Assembly: GCF_029633865.1 (NCBI RefSeq)
Contig: NC_079213.1
Coordinates: 94,184,995 to 94,248,994, forward strand
From: Lampris incognitus
Taxonomy: Eukaryota > Chordata > Actinopteri > Lampriformes > Lampridae
Direction: 5' to 3'
Length of the DNA: 64,000 bases
Shown: positions 46,883 through 59,668 of the stretch, piece after piece
Numbering within the stretch: the stretch's first letter is position 1
How the letters are laid out: every line of letters starts with the position of its first letter
The notes under the pieces: generated by a model
The model's database searches: none
Told to the model about the DNA's origin: nothing
Seen by the model: only the letters and a program-made list of their open reading frames with translations
Position numbers and translations under genes: made by a program

Positions 46883-47320
46883 TTTGGGGTCCTCCCCTTT
46901 TTCTCCCCAATTGTACCCCAGCCAGTTACCCCACTCTTCTGAGCCGTCCCAGTCACTGCTCCAGCCCCCCTCTGCTGGTCCGGGGAGGGCTGCAGACTAC
47001 CACATGCCTCCTCCGACACATGTGGAGTTGCCAGCCGCTTCTTTTCACGTGACAGTGAGGAGTTTCACCAGGGGGACGTAGCGCGTGGGAGGATCACACT
47101 ATTCCCCCTAGTCCCCCCCCCCCAAACAGGCGCCCCGACTAACCAGAGGAGGTGCTAGTGCAGCGACCAGGACACATACCCACATCCGGCTTCCCACCCA
47201 CAGACACGGCCCATTGTGTCTGTAGGGATGCCTGACCAAGCCGGAGGCAACACGGGGATTCGACCTGGCGATCCCCATGTTGGTAGGCAATGGAATAGAC
47301 CGCCACATCACCCAGACGCC
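46883..47320 (-). mobile_element. SINE family A, minus orientation, with 13-bp TSD
   Basis: A reversed complete copy (tail first, tRNA-like head at the right), flanked by CTGGGTGACTATT at 46870-46882 and 47321-47333, identical on both sides. Confidence 0.92.
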
Positions 47321-47405
47321 CTGGGTGACTATTCTTGCTGGTCACCAACACTGGGAAGGTGGAATGGAAAGTCTGAAATCACTCACTGGAATGAATACCA
47401 AACAT

Positions 47406-47407
<2 letters not shown>

Positions 47408-47492
<85 letters not shown>
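47408..47492. repeat. (CA)n microsatellite
   Basis: About 85 bases of CA repeats. Confidence 0.97.
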
Positions 47493-47496
<4 letters not shown>

Positions 47497-47499
47497 TCT

Positions 47500-50400
47500 T
47501 GGTTCCTCATTGGACTACACAGACCGCAGATCCCTGATGCTTATCTAAAATCAGGGTCACGACCCGCATCACCCATCATCATTTGTCTAGCTCGGGCATT
47601 TGTTCTCTTTCTTTGCTGCGTAACATCCAACATGGAAGACGCGCTACAAAAGTAATATCAAATACTGCGCTTCTCATTTCAGCCGGTCATGACAACTTTA
47701 TTTGAATTCGAGGTCTGGTATCCATCCCCCTGTTAAAAATAAGCACCTCACGGTTTCCTGTGAGGCAAAACGGGGGACCAAGCACATTGGTCGCTTCAAG
47801 TCATCTACTCTATTAAGGCTGGCAGGGTGGTAGGTGGGCTTAAGAAACCACCGGCATCTTCTCTGTCAGAGAGTCCTCTCCCATTCCCCAGCCCTAATCA
47901 AGCCTGTCATGCAGTATTTGTCCATCACTTCCATCTCTAAATATTCATCTCTCCGCCTCCCCCTCTGTCTCTTATCCCCCTATTGAAGCCCCCACCCCAA
48001 GACCACCACCACTACAGCCCCCTGCTTTCTCCCCAGATCCCACCAGTCAGGGTGAATAAGAGTCTGACCATTCAAGTCCGCCTACAGCACATCTTTAATT
48101 CACGGACCAAATCGCAAACATGAAATATTCATCCAGCGATGAGGTGGGGAGACCCGTCCACACCAGTCAGGAGTGAATGAATCAGTACCTGGATGAGTCA
48201 GTGAGGGGAGAAAGAGAGAGAAAAAGAGAGAGATGTATGACAAAACTGTGCGTACTTTGCCATGCCCATGGAGAGAAAAGCTGGTGAATGAGTGAGAGTG
48301 GAAGAAAGCGGGGCGAACAGAGAGCAAGAGAAAGACAAGACAGACTGACAGAGAGAGAGAGAGAGAAAGGAAGAGCAGGAAAGAGAGCAGATGTGGGGGA
48401 ACAGGCTACACAGAGAGCCAGGGAGCATCTGATAGGGCCGGTCTAAAATGAACAATAGGGCCCCCGGGTCACCTTCAAAGACCCCCAGCTGTTGTCAGGG
48501 CTAACGATCACCACGTTTACACAGGGGAATAAAATAACCGAGGAGGAGATGTGACCGGGTGGAGCGGCGAGGGGCAATTAAATGGGTATGAGGTAAGGAA
48601 AGACTGCAAACAGGCGGAGGGAGGCGGAGAAGGAGAGGAAGCATTGACTCGAGGAGAAAGGGCGGAAGGCGGAGCGTTAATCCCTATGATTCATGTCTGT
48701 ATTCATACAGCAGAGCGGTTCGTGGTCAGCCGGAAAGCGCGAGGGATGGGTGACATCTATCAGAAATATCTGGGGCTGTGGAGGAGAGTAAAACCAAAAA
48801 AAGTGTGTGTGTGGTGGTGGTGGTGGGGGGAGGGTTGAGATGAGAGTTGAGGGGGAAAAGGAGAATGGAGATGTCAGCACTCCTGAAGTCGGAGGACAGC
48901 ACTTTCTTCCAATCAGCCGGCCGTTCTGTCAGGTCCACTGGGACAGACCAGCGCCTATGCCAGCCAGCCAGCCAGCCAGCCAGTCCACTGTGAAAGCCAT
49001 ATATATTACATGCCCTGCCCACACAACACTTGTTCTCTCTTCCTACACAGAGACGGCGGGGCCCGAGACTCAGCGATGAAGTCAGAAATGTTCGTGGAGA
49101 CGTCGAAAGGAAAGGTATGAAAGGTTACAGCAACTGTGAGTCAGGATATAAAACAATACCTTTCGGTCAGTGGTGCAGAAGAAAGAAAAAAAAAACAGCA
49201 TGCCGACAGATTCGAAGCGGATAGCCTGCGCCCATAAATTGTTGATACCAGGCTGTAATGCCCTGTAAATCCACTCTCCAATGCTGGGATGAAAGTGGAG
49301 CTTTAAATATTCCTCAGTATAAAGAGGGGTAAAATGCTGAACGGTCAAGGTATAATAACAGTACTCTGCAGATTGTCCTGATCCCCACAAGTTGAGCTCC
49401 TGAAAAAAAACCCAAAAAAAACCGCATTAAACCCAGAAGAGAAGTCACTACAAAGACATGGACACAACCCCTTGCCGAGGTGAGGTGGTCTGTTCAGCTG
49501 ATTTCATTTACTGAGCTGAAAGGAGAGGGAAATCCAAATAGCTTCAGAGAATAGAGAAGGCCACCTCTGACAGTGTTGGCCCATCAGCGGGGCCAAACAA
49601 ATCTCGGGGACCGGAGGAGAAAAGAAAGGAGAGCTTAACTGCACGCTTGCCTTTACAGCCTGTCAGCACATCCCATCCTAGGAAGTCAGTCAACCTCACC
49701 TCTCCTCTGTCTCCCGGTCCTTCCAGAGGACGCAAGGCCTCCTGCTGGGAGCTACCAAGCAGGCTGGAAGGCTACATCTAATGGAGCTCCTCCAGCTCAG
49801 ATGGGGCAGGGAGATAATAAAAACTGGACCCCAGTGTCAATTGTCAAACAGCGCGAGATTATAGAGACGACGAATATTTGAAGAGCGATCTTTTGACGGG
49901 AAATCAAAACTGCCATGTCTAATGGTATTGCCCTCCTCTTGCCCCATGGTGACTCCACTAAGTCTCCTCTGTACTGAGGCATAAAGTCATTTCCCATATG
50001 AGGCCGATACAATCAGCTGCACCTGCCGGCAGCCAAGCACTGGGTTCAACTGTGCAAGAGGGTACCCCTCTCTGAGAAAATAAATACGATGTTCACGATC
50101 GAGCCTGGTTCATTGCTTTATTGTACACAGCCAAATTGAATCCTAGTTGCAGTGCGACAGTGCCGTTATATCAACCGCTATATGTGCTAGTTCTGAAATA
50201 AAGAGAAAGCTCGTGTGAATCGTCTCATGCTATTGACACGGCCTGCCAGAACGCTTCCACTTGAAAACAGCCAAAATCAAAATCCCACCGTGGCGTGAAA
50301 TTTAAATAACGTCTATACAAACCAGCAATATGGCTTATGTCCAGAGGCAGTGGTTGTCAGACTAAGGAGCAAGGCTGAAAAAGGCAATTAAACAACCACC

Positions 50401-52690
50401 TTGGTGAGCAACACGCAGCACACGATGTGAAGTGTCTGATCCCGTAAGAGACGCTGGCCGTGACACGGTGAGACAGCTGTGCAGTGTACAACCTGATTTG
50501 CTAATGTGCTCCGTGTAATACTGTATATCCGTACACAAGAGATGTAAGGAGGGAGGGCCTCGCTGGTAAACCCACCCGGGTTTTCTCTTTCCCTGCTGCC
50601 TCTCCTCTCATTACAGGTATATGATGACACTGACAGCTCTTCCCACCAATCAGCATTACCATTCTGTACCATCCATCTATCTGTCGGAGCAGATAAGGCT
50701 GATCTAAGAGCGCCGACCAGCTTTCTACTATACTCTTACTTCCCGTAACACGGTGATCTGAAAAACTCAAAAACTGGCCCCCGGATCAGCGTGTGGACAC
50801 CGTCCCTGGCCTGCAGCCTTCCATCAGATTTCAGACGCTGCTAAAACTCAGATTACTCATTACTACTAACAAGACACGCTTAATTATTCATAGGCCGACA
50901 TTGTAATACAAGACAACACGGACGGCAGGTAAATAAGGCAGGAAGGTTGTGGCGAGTCCAGCACCATGCACAGATTTCCAACAGCCTTGGTCTCTGCAAG
51001 AGTCATGCAGTGGGTCAGTGAGAAGAGACAGCATGCCCCATAGCCCACACCTCTCTGGCTGTGTCCACAAGAACTATATCTAATTACACACTAACTGATA
51101 GCCCTGATAACCAGGTGCTGCTGGAGTTTTTTTCCTATCAGCATCAATTACAAACCCGGCAGAGCAAATCAAATACATTATGAGGAGCCAAATTAGATTT
51201 TCCCCTCTGACTGACAGATTTGAATTAATTGTGCCTCCATTATGTGGCTTGTTTGGGATGCATGCATTTGTATTATCCTAATGCAACCTATGTGGGGTTG
51301 AGAAAAATGTGTAGCCTCTCTCTCAGCATGTTAAATCATCCCATTTCCCAGATATGACAAGTACAGCCTCTGTCCGAGTCCAAGGGTGCGTTTGTGGCAA
51401 CGACCATTTATATAGGTCATAACTAATTAGCAGGGTTTTTTTTAAATGTGATCTCAACTCAGTGGTTTGATTGTTTTTAAAAGCTGCATCAATCTTTTTA
51501 ACGGAGAGAACCATGTTTGGCTACTTGGCTTACTACTTAACATTACTGAATCACAACTTTACCACATGCATACAAAGAAGCACTGCACACAACAACAATG
51601 TGCTTTATTATAATAAGCCAGAGTATGTGTTGTATTCTTAATTAACGATCATCTATATGAATTTCATTGACAAGCTGGAAATTGTGGGAAATTTGCACAA
51701 ACACACAAAGGGTACGACAATGCATCGTTAAAGTTGCATTTTGCACATATAATGGCAGTCACATATTTTATCAAACAGTTCGGCTAAATAATTTTTTTTA
51801 AAAAAGAGCAGACAAGATTTGAAGAACATGATATTCTCACATGCTGTATGATGCTGTGATGAAATGTGATTGCACAGCAAGTATGGACCATCAGTTCAGA
51901 CAAAAGAAAATGTCTTCCCACTCGTGCAACGTCAATATCAGAGCAACGTATCCACTTGTGTTTCGCTGCTGATAAACCAAGGTGAGAGGGTTTTGTAAAA
52001 GGTGCCACTTACTCTCCTTGCAAGCTCGACACGGCCAGTCAGTCATCTGTGTCGTCTCATTCTGACTGCGGACTCTAATCTGATAATAACCCATTATGGA
52101 AAAATATAAATTAGTGAACATTGCATTAAGGGACCGTTGCAATACAGGAAATAAATGTAGTTGGTTACAGTAAAAATAACTCATTGGTTCTGCTTGAGCA
52201 CTCAGCCAGTAACCGTTTTGTGTTTAGTTGTCTTATAGCAGGGGGGGATTTCTCTTGCGTCATTCCACTTGTCTTTCTTTGGCTTCTTAGCTTGTCTCAC
52301 CAGTTCCCTGTCCTGTCCTCCACCCTGCTCTTCACCAGCCAAACGCATCTCCAGAAATATGTGTTGCTGCTCTTTGGCAAAGGGACTCTTTCAGTCTGCT
52401 TGGCATTTGGTTGAAATCCCCGTGCAGACTGCAACGGGATACGTTCATGCTGACAAAATAACTTTAGAAGTTGAAAACAAATTACAACATGCAAAATTAC
52501 TTCCACGTGGTTGTCAAAAAAACAAACCGTAGCATGCTCAACGTTATATTCGATACTATTTAATCCATTACAAATCACTATACGGAATCTCTTTACGGCT
52601 TGGTTTATGGCACATATTGGCTTGACTTCTGCAACGTTGCGAAGTCAGAGACGCGGTTTTCGTAAACAATCTGTTTGTCATGACGACAGA
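47500..52690. other. Non-coding interval upstream of the cortexin CDS, part 2
   Basis: No exon recognised over 5 kb. The sequence is mostly unique, with GA-rich tracts (48195-48390), a (GCCA)n run at 48959-48983 and long repeat-free blocks (49850-50300, 51070-51300, 51880-52160) that resemble conserved non-coding DNA in composition. If the GC-rich block at 52700-52920 is the cortexin promoter, this is intron. Confidence 0.4.
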
Positions 52691-52935
52691 CATTCACAGA
52701 CCTGCGTCCACGTCCAGATCGGCTCCGGCTCCTCGGTTCTGCGGGTGCGGGGCGCAGTCCTCAAACTTTCGGTGCGGTGAGACGCCTGTCTGTCACCACG
52801 GACTGCAGCGGGCGGGCGGTCCGCTCCCCTCCACACAACCGACTGTTATGTGATGAGGGGAGCGCGGCCGGAGAGCCCCGCCCACCTCCGTCTGCTTCCA
52901 GGCGCACAGCCAATCAGAGATGGCTCACAGAAAAC
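52690..52935 (-). promoter_or_regulatory. GC-rich CpG promoter-like block, possibly cortexin promoter/first exon
   Basis: A CpG-rich block in otherwise AT-rich DNA. Read on the minus strand it has a CCAAT box in inverted form (CTGATTGG, 52910-52918), a GC box GGGCGGGG (52876-52883) about 30 bases further on, and then a GC-rich stretch that could be a 5' non-coding exon with a GTCTGT or GTGAGA donor. This order fits a TATA-less promoter firing to the left, towards the cortexin CDS 17 kb away. Assignment to cortexin is inference; a rightward or bidirectional promoter is possible. Confidence 0.45.
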
Positions 52936-53057
52936 AACAACAGCAACACATGCAAAGCCCAAAACACAAATGGCCGTAGTTATTCCGGTGTGAAAGTACA
53001 TCGGTGGTTTTAATGCGTGATATTTGTCATTATCATTTAAATAAATGAATAAATTGA

Positions 53058-53380
53058 CTGCATTTATTTAGCACTTTTCTGGTCTACCGACCACCCAAAG
53101 AGCTTTACAGTGTATGCCTCACATTCACCCATTCACACACACACGTTCATACACTGATGGCTTAGGCTGCTATGCAAGGTTACACACCTGTGTCTCCAAA
53201 TCAAGTACCTCAGCAAAGACTCTACTGGTTGATTAGTGGGATCATGTGTGTAACTGCTTGGTTGGAACAAAAACCTGCACCCACACCGGCCCTTTCTGGA
53301 TAAGATTGCCCACCCCTGTGGGTTCAGTGTCTTGCTCAAGGACACGTCGACACGCTCTCCGCAGGAGCCAGGGATCGAAC
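53058..53380. mobile_element. Dispersed fish repeat (TTTATTTAGCACTTTTCTGG type)
   Basis: Contains the phrases common to a widespread teleost repeat: TCTACCGACCACCCAAAGAG, CACATTCACCCATTCACACA and CAGGGATCGAACC. No coding. The element class is not certain. Confidence 0.55.
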
Positions 53381-54448
53381 CATTTCATTTGTTTTATCAA
53401 GAGTTGTGCTCAAACTTTGAATTTCTTACCTCCAAGGGCGGAACCCCTGCTGCCACACCATGATGCCGATTCGGTGGTTTGAGAACAATACTCCCAGTTC
53501 TTTATGACGTCAAACGGAAGTTTCTATTCTTTTACATCCAGATAGTAATTTGACTCAATTTACCAAATTATGTCTTGCAGAACTACACAGTGGAAACTGC
53601 AGTTGGGATTATATGAGGATAATACTCATTTTCAGAATAATATGAGGACCACCCGCCAACAATCCCCTTGCCCCCCTCTAGCCACCGCATTCAAAAGTTT
53701 CTGCTAGCGTCACTCCTTATCTTATTACACTGAGAGCCCAGTCTGAGACCAAGCCAAGACTATGCTTTGGGAAAATGCAAAAACAAATGCATAATAGATC
53801 GCTTCATTTTGGGAAACTGGTTAATTCCAGCACCCATGGCTGAGTAATTATCTTGCTAAATGCATATCATGGTTTCATTTAATATACATAATTTGTGAAT
53901 CAGGGATAACTCAAATCTTTGGTGTTTCTCTGAATTGTCAACTTTGAAAGATGTTCAATCCTTCATTCACTAATTTTCTTTTTCTCATTCCCCCCCCCCT
54001 GTATTTTGCTCTTAGCAGGTATGACAGACACCTCTGTCCTATCACCTCTTTCCATGTCCTCCATCCCTTCCAATCAGGATTGGGTTGTGGATGTTACATT
54101 ATAGCAACTATTTCAACAAGTAATGAATAGTGGAACAAATTGCTTATTGAAATTTTGCAATAAGAATTTAAGGAAAAATATGTCAGTTATCGGTTTTTAT
54201 CTCTTCATCTGGTTCATTTCATAGTAATCAGTTGGCCTCCTCCGTTGATAATGGAACACTATAATAAAACGAGTTTATTAAAGATAGAACGAGTAGGATT
54301 TTCATAAAACTCAGTGTATAGACTCATACAAAAATAATCCCCCTCAATCATCACGTATGACCCACTAGATGTATGTGGCGGTGTCTGTATCTGCAGAGAC
54401 CTGTCCTCGGCCTATATTTTCTTATTTTTCTTATTTTGCTGTGTATGG

Positions 54449-54585
54449 GGGCCCTGTGATGGCCTGGCGGCAGGTCCAGGGTGTCTCCCCACCTGCCGCC
54501 CAATGACTGCTGGGGTAGGCTCCAGCATCCCTACAACCCTTAGCGCAGGATAAGCGGTTTGGATAATGGATGGATGGATGGATGC
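54449..54585. mobile_element. Repeat fragment ending in (GATG)n
   Basis: CTGGGGTAGGCTCCAGCATC, GGATAAGCGGTTTGGATAAT and a (GGAT)n tail are the same phrases found in reverse at 60716-60845, inside the second tRNA-headed family. It is a truncated copy. Confidence 0.65.
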
Positions 54586-54692
54586 TGTGTACGGGAAGAT
54601 TCTGGGCGTTAACCTTTGGGCAGCGGGACTCTATAAAAACGTAGCGACCAGGTGCCAGATCGAGATCGTAAGCACGCATCCAAGAGGAAGTT

Positions 54693-54836
54693 ATGACAAT
54701 GGGGGACACAGCGGAGGTGAAACGTCAACCGGACAAAGCTCGCTCCAAACCGAGTGTGAATCTGGGGATGGCTTTCACCCGCTGGCGAGCACTGAGGGAG
54801 AGGATGGTGACGAAGAGCGACGCGGAGTTGACCTGA
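54693..54836 (+). pseudogene. Short transposon-derived coding remnant
   Basis: A 47-codon frame (ATG 54693, TGA 54834) whose second half (VNLGMAFTRWRALRER, then KSDAEL) resembles a short motif that, from memory, recurs near the N-terminus of fish transposon-encoded proteins (F-x-R-W-R-x-L-R-E...K-x-D-A-E-L). A stop directly follows. Family unconfirmed. Confidence 0.35.
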
Positions 54837-55701
54837 TCTGGAAACTGCAGTCAGGGGCGTGCCCTTCTGGTGACGTTAAGCCGGGGGAGGGGCCAACTTT
54901 GAACGTTGTGCTTCCGAACCGCAACCAACAAATCCTACACATTCTACCTTCAAACTTTGAAAAATACAAATTCCATCTGCGGTACCAGTTGAAAGCTTCA
55001 AGAACAAATGTGACTTATCTTTAAGATCACATAAATCCTAGGTCTTTAAATCCTTCCCTCTGTCCTCCTACTGTGTAGGCAGCAGGCTACATGTAGCTAG
55101 GGATAGCGTGTTGTATTTGAGGTTATGGGGGTTTGATTTGTGAGCAGTCAAAGTGTCGTTGAGCAAACCGGGCGGATCCTGATGGAAAATATAAGCACAC
55201 AGAGTTAAAGCTCCCAGGAAGTTTTTTTTTTTTTGCTGCAGTATTTCGACCGACAAGGTTTTCATCGGGCGATAACGTGTGCAGGAATCACAGGTTGAGT
55301 CGACATATAATGACGTCATTATTGTTGTCATTTCCGGTCAATTAAACGTGCGATACACGTTAACTATGTTTATGTTTATTTAGATCCCCATTAGCTGTTA
55401 CGCAAGACAACAGCTACTCTTCCTGGGGTCCACATTAAAAACATCCTACAACAACATCCATGTATACACATGCTTTCACATGCATGCATACATAAATAAA
55501 CACAATTGCATCATTAAATTCAATTCATCCCCCACCCCATCCCACCCACCTCAATTAAACCAGCATTATTAGAGAAGCCAAACACATAACCCCCCCCACG
55601 CACACACACACATACACACACACAGTAGCATCTATCACAGACTACTCCTACCAACTGCTTTGAGCTACATATTTCAGAATAAAAATATAAAAAGTTATGT
55701 A

Positions 55702-56520
55702 TTAGACATTATAGACATTGTGTATGTCTGTATCCAAAAATAACCTCTTAAGTTGCTTTTTAAAACTTTTTTTACTTGTTGCTTGAGTAATAACATATGG
55801 CAACCTATTCCACTGTGAAATGGCCCTATACATGGCAGTTCTTTTCATTGCATTTGTTCTGGGTTGAGGAATTGTAACATGACCCCTGCTAACTTGCCTT
55901 GTTCCATGTTCATATCTGTCCTGGGAAAAAGTTAGTCTTGAGTACAGGCAGTAGGGTTGTTTTGACACAACTATATTCCTGAATAACGTTAGAAGACTGC
56001 TCGTTAATCTGTCTTCTACTTTCAACCAGGCAAGATCACAGTGCATTTGGTCAATACCTTTTCTCATTGAACACCTGAGTGCAAGACGTGCTGCTCTATT
56101 CTGCACTATCTGAAGCTTGTTTAGCTCCTGTTTTGCTGCACTTGACCAGATTGCTGGGCAGTAGTCAAGGTGTGACAAAACCAAGGTTTGTATAACCTGT
56201 AAGATGGTAGTTGGTGTAAGGAAAGAGGAGTATCTTCTTATCATAGATATTCCTCTCCCCATTTTTCCAATTATTTTGTCTATGTGATTCTGCCATGATA
56301 GTTGTTCATCAAGAATGACTCCTAGACGTTTAGCCTCAGTAACTTGTTTTATGCAGCTGCCCTTGATAAACATGCTTAATTGGTTCTGACATCTTAATGC
56401 ATGGTTTGAGACAAAAGCAATACATTTCATCTTGGATACATTCAAAACTAGATTGTTTTTGGTTACCCAGTCCAAAATTAATTTCATATCATTTTCCAAG
56501 ACAACATTTAACTCATCCAC
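55702..56520 (-). pseudogene. LINE reverse transcriptase, C-terminal part (frameshifted)
   Basis: 272 codons continuing the RT after the catalytic FADD block: thumb/connection-like region with LGVILDEQLSWQNHID, LSHLDYCPAIWSS and LQIVQNRAARL, all typical of CR1/Jockey-clade elements. It overlaps the upstream frame by 13 bases in another phase, showing one frameshift at about 56510-56520. Confidence 0.85.
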
Positions 56521-57482
56521 ACTGTTTGAGACATATACACTGTGGAATCATCGGCAAACATAGCTAAGCTAGCATTACTCAAAACAAGTGGCATATCATT
56601 GGTAGAAATCGAGTAGAGCAATGGGCCCAAACAACTTCCCTGAGGAACAGCACACTGTACTGTCTTTATAGTAGAAAAACTACCATTAAAGTAAACAGTC
56701 TGTGTTCTGTTTGATAAGTAGCTCCTCATCCAATTAAGGGTCAACTTATTAAAGCCATAAGCAGCAAGTTTCATTAAAAGCATCTCATGGTCTATTAAAT
56801 CAAACGCAACACTAAAATCAAGCAGCACAGCACCCACAACCCTTTTCCTGTCTATATCCCTGAGCCACTGATCAGTCATCTGCATCAAAGCAGTACTTGT
56901 GGAGTGATCTTTTTTGTAGGCATGCTGAAATTCAGAGTTAAGTTTGTTAACAGAAAAATAAGATAAAACCTGGTCAAACTCAACTCTTTCCATAAGCTTG
57001 CTTAGCACTGGAAGAATGCTGATAGGATGGCTATCAGCACCTGTAAACATGTCCTTCTTGTTTTTGGGTAAAGGAATAACTTTTGTAGCTTTCCATGCCG
57101 AGGGACATACACCCTTCTGTAAACTTAGGTTCAAAATATGGCATGTGGGTAATGCAATAGGGCCAGAAACCATTCCTAAGAGTTTCCCATCAAGGTGATC
57201 TAATTCTGAGGGTTTCTCATTATTTACACTACTAAGAAGTGTTTCCACTGTATTCACTTGAACAGCTTGAAAGTCAAATTCACAATCTCTAATTTTCATA
57301 AAATGGTCATTAATCAATTGTTTTGGAAGTTTGTTATCTGAAGTTGTTGTTTCATTTTTTAGTTTCTCAAACTTTCCTACAAAATATTCATTAAAATAGT
57401 TAGCAATATCTTGAGGTTTAGTAAGGAAGGTACCGTCTGACTCTACTAGGAAGGAGGGTGTATTTTCCCCCAATCTACCCAT
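56508..57482 (-). pseudogene. LINE reverse transcriptase, N-terminal and catalytic part
   Basis: 324 codons with the RT landmarks in order: PLPKNKKD, SELDHLDGKLL, LLDFSVAFDLIDHEMLL, VPQGSCLGPLLYSI and the catalytic MFADDSTVYMS. The catalytic Asp pair is kept. Deviations from the consensus (for example HPISILPVLSK with P and I changes) and the frameshift show it is inactive. Confidence 0.9.
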
Positions 57483-57627
57483 TAGCTCGTTTAAAGTTTT
57501 CCACAGTTTCTTTCCATCATGTTTAATTTAATTTATCCTATTTTGATAATACCTTCTTTTCTTTTTTCTATTAATTTTGTCACATGGTTTCTTAGTGAAC
57601 AATATGACTTCCAATCAGTTGTATTCT

Positions 57628-58433
57628 GTCCTACGTGTTTGTGTCCATGTATAAACAGGCCGACAGATAGCCAACATGAAGAATCCCAAAGAAATACAGA
57701 GTCCCGGTCCAAGTTGAGGAACTTTACTGAAGAACTTTGAGAATTCAACCTTTTTTGTAAAACTGTATAGGGGGGCAATACAGAGAAAGAATGTTTCAAT
57801 AAATATTCACATAAATTATAAAATGTTATCACATGTCTATGACATAACTACGTAACACATGTAAATAACTCCACATGACTGCATGTAAATAATAATTGTA
57901 GGCTACATAACTGCATGTAAATAGCTGTACGTAACCTAGGAATTACGAAATCACACATGACTTATGAATGACTTATGAACTAATTGTAAATAATGTACGT
58001 ATAACATAGATCAGTATGCTATAATATAGGCGGAATACGGGCAGGCAGAATAACGTGACATTTCTACCACGGAGCTGACACAGCTAACTAGCAACCGAAA
58101 GCCTGGCTGGCTAACTAGCTAACAGAAAATGGGAGAAGCTAACGTTACACATAGCTATTTTCGTATTAACATGAATACAACGACGTTCTTATGACGGACA
58201 TCATCAATCACTTAAATAATGTCGCAACTGAACTTACAGACGACGCTCTCCAAGGCACAAACGTAGATAGAAGCAATAAACACAGGAGCTGGGCAAACAT
58301 ATGAAACTCCGCATGGAAAGCTGGACTGTACTGTTACCATGACTATCAGGCAGCAAACTATTTCCTGAATTTAAGTCACGTGAGGAAGGCTAGAGGGAGC
58401 AAATAAACTTCAAAATAAAAGTACTCTTCTCAC
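57628..58433 (-). mobile_element. LTR-like insertion inside the LINE
   Basis: An 806-base non-coding block splits the LINE frame just before its NTTDW segment. A 5-base direct repeat ATTCT lies at 57623-57627 and 58434-58438. On the minus strand it begins GTGAGAAGAGTAC, ends ACGTAGGAC and carries several TGTAAATA-like phrases on the + strand. No coding; a solo LTR or other non-autonomous element is likely. Orientation is uncertain. Confidence 0.65.
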
Positions 58434-58636
58434 ATTCTAATAAAGTAACATCACAAGTTGCATTACCAGACTTAATTGACTCTGTTTTCATTTTATCCCT
58501 CTGGGCCATCAAGGCTTTCAATTCCTCATCAATTCAAGCTGCTTTTCTTTTCCTTACTGTGAATTTCCTAATGGGAGCATGTTTATCAGCCACTTCTAAA
58601 AACATATTTGTAGAAAGTTCAAGTGCTGCATCCACA

Positions 58637-58915
58637 TCATGTATTTCGCAACTTACCCCATTGCACCCTATTTATGTCCCTAATGAAATCATTAGCACAA
58701 AAAGATTTAAAAGATCTTTGAACAACAACTTTAGGTCCAACTTTTGGAATTTTGGCTTTCCTAACAATTGCCACCAAATTGTGATCACTGAAGCCAATTG
58801 GATTTGATATAGCCTTTGAGCACATTTCTTTAGCATTAGTGAAAATATGGTCAATACAGGTTGCTGATTTCTGCCCTGCACAGTTTGTATACACCCGAGT
58901 AGGTACATTCACCAC
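58637..58915 (-). pseudogene. LINE endonuclease, C-terminal part
   Basis: Contains ATCIDHIFTNA and GFSDHNLVAIVRKAK; the S-D-H is the conserved catalytic histidine motif of APE-type endonucleases of CR1/L2/Rex1 elements. Stops separate it from the N-terminal part. Confidence 0.82.
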
Positions 58916-59150
58916 CTGAAATTATTACACACCTTTGCAATATCACTCAGCTCCCTTTTCAATGAACATTTTACAGAGAGCCAGTCTATATTAAAATCCC
59001 CTAGAAAATACATCTCTATCACAGTCTGTAGCTTTCTGCAACATGTAACATATATCTTCGAAGTACTGAGCATTTGCACTTGGTGGTCTGTAAAAACACC
59101 CTAAGAGAAATGGTTTGGTGTGAGGCAAATGTATTTGAATCCATAGGGCC

Positions 59151-59438
59151 TCAATAGCCGAAAGTCAAAATATCCCCTCTTATCCTGACAGGTATATGGT
59201 TCTGGGTATATATTGCCACACCACCACCATAGCTGTTTCTATCATTTCTAAAAACACTATATCCTGACACAGCAATTTCATTCACATCTACCGATGGATC
59301 TAAATGAGTTTCTGAAATGGCAAGTATGCATAAATTCTCATTTTCAATTAAGGAAGGCACCTCATGAACTTTATATTTAAGACTGCATATATTAAGATGT
59401 GCTATTTTAAAACCCTTCTTTGGTAATTTAAAAGACAT
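59151..59438 (-). pseudogene. LINE endonuclease, N-terminal part
   Basis: 95 codons with KIAHLNICSLKYKVHEVPSL, AISETHLDPS (the catalytic E) and GGGVAIYTQN, the first APE-endonuclease motifs. Confidence 0.85.
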
Positions 59439-59503
59439 AGTGAATAATTCATCTAATCTTCCATTTGAGAAACAAACATCAGAACATTCAACTCCTGTAC
59501 AGT

Positions 59504-59668
59504 TTAGTGGGTCTCAATCCTCCTTCCCTCTCTCCTTGGTTTCACAATAAGGCGATCATAACTAATAACTGCATAGTCCCCTCTAACTCTTGCCTCCTTC
59601 GTCGCTGGCAGCAGCTCAGCACACTTCTTGCACAGTTGATCTGAAAAGTCTTCGTTTATATACACTGA
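59504..59668 (-). pseudogene. LINE ORF1 C-terminal remnant
   Basis: About 54 codons open to the left end of the element, including DFSDQLCKKCAELLPA and RGDYAVISYDRLIVKPRR, ending in TAA at 59504-59506, some 65 bases before the endonuclease ATG. No known ORF1 domain is recognised. Confidence 0.5.

Larger units (their letters stand above)
55361..59668 (-). mobile_element. Non-LTR retrotransposon of the CR1/L2/Rex1 group, decayed
   Basis: Reading on the minus strand: a C-terminal remnant of ORF1 (59504-59668), an apurinic endonuclease domain (about 58600-59440), then reverse transcriptase (55702-57482), ending in a 3' UTR with TGGACCCCAGGAAGAGTAGC and AGCTAATGGGGATC near 55360-55450. The tail resembles fish Rex1-type elements. 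It is 5' truncated, frameshifted in the RT and interrupted at 57628-58433. Confidence 0.85.

Noticed and set aside
54566..55024. 152-codon + strand frame
   Set aside because: It starts in a (GATG)n repeat and runs through a transposon remnant readable in another frame.
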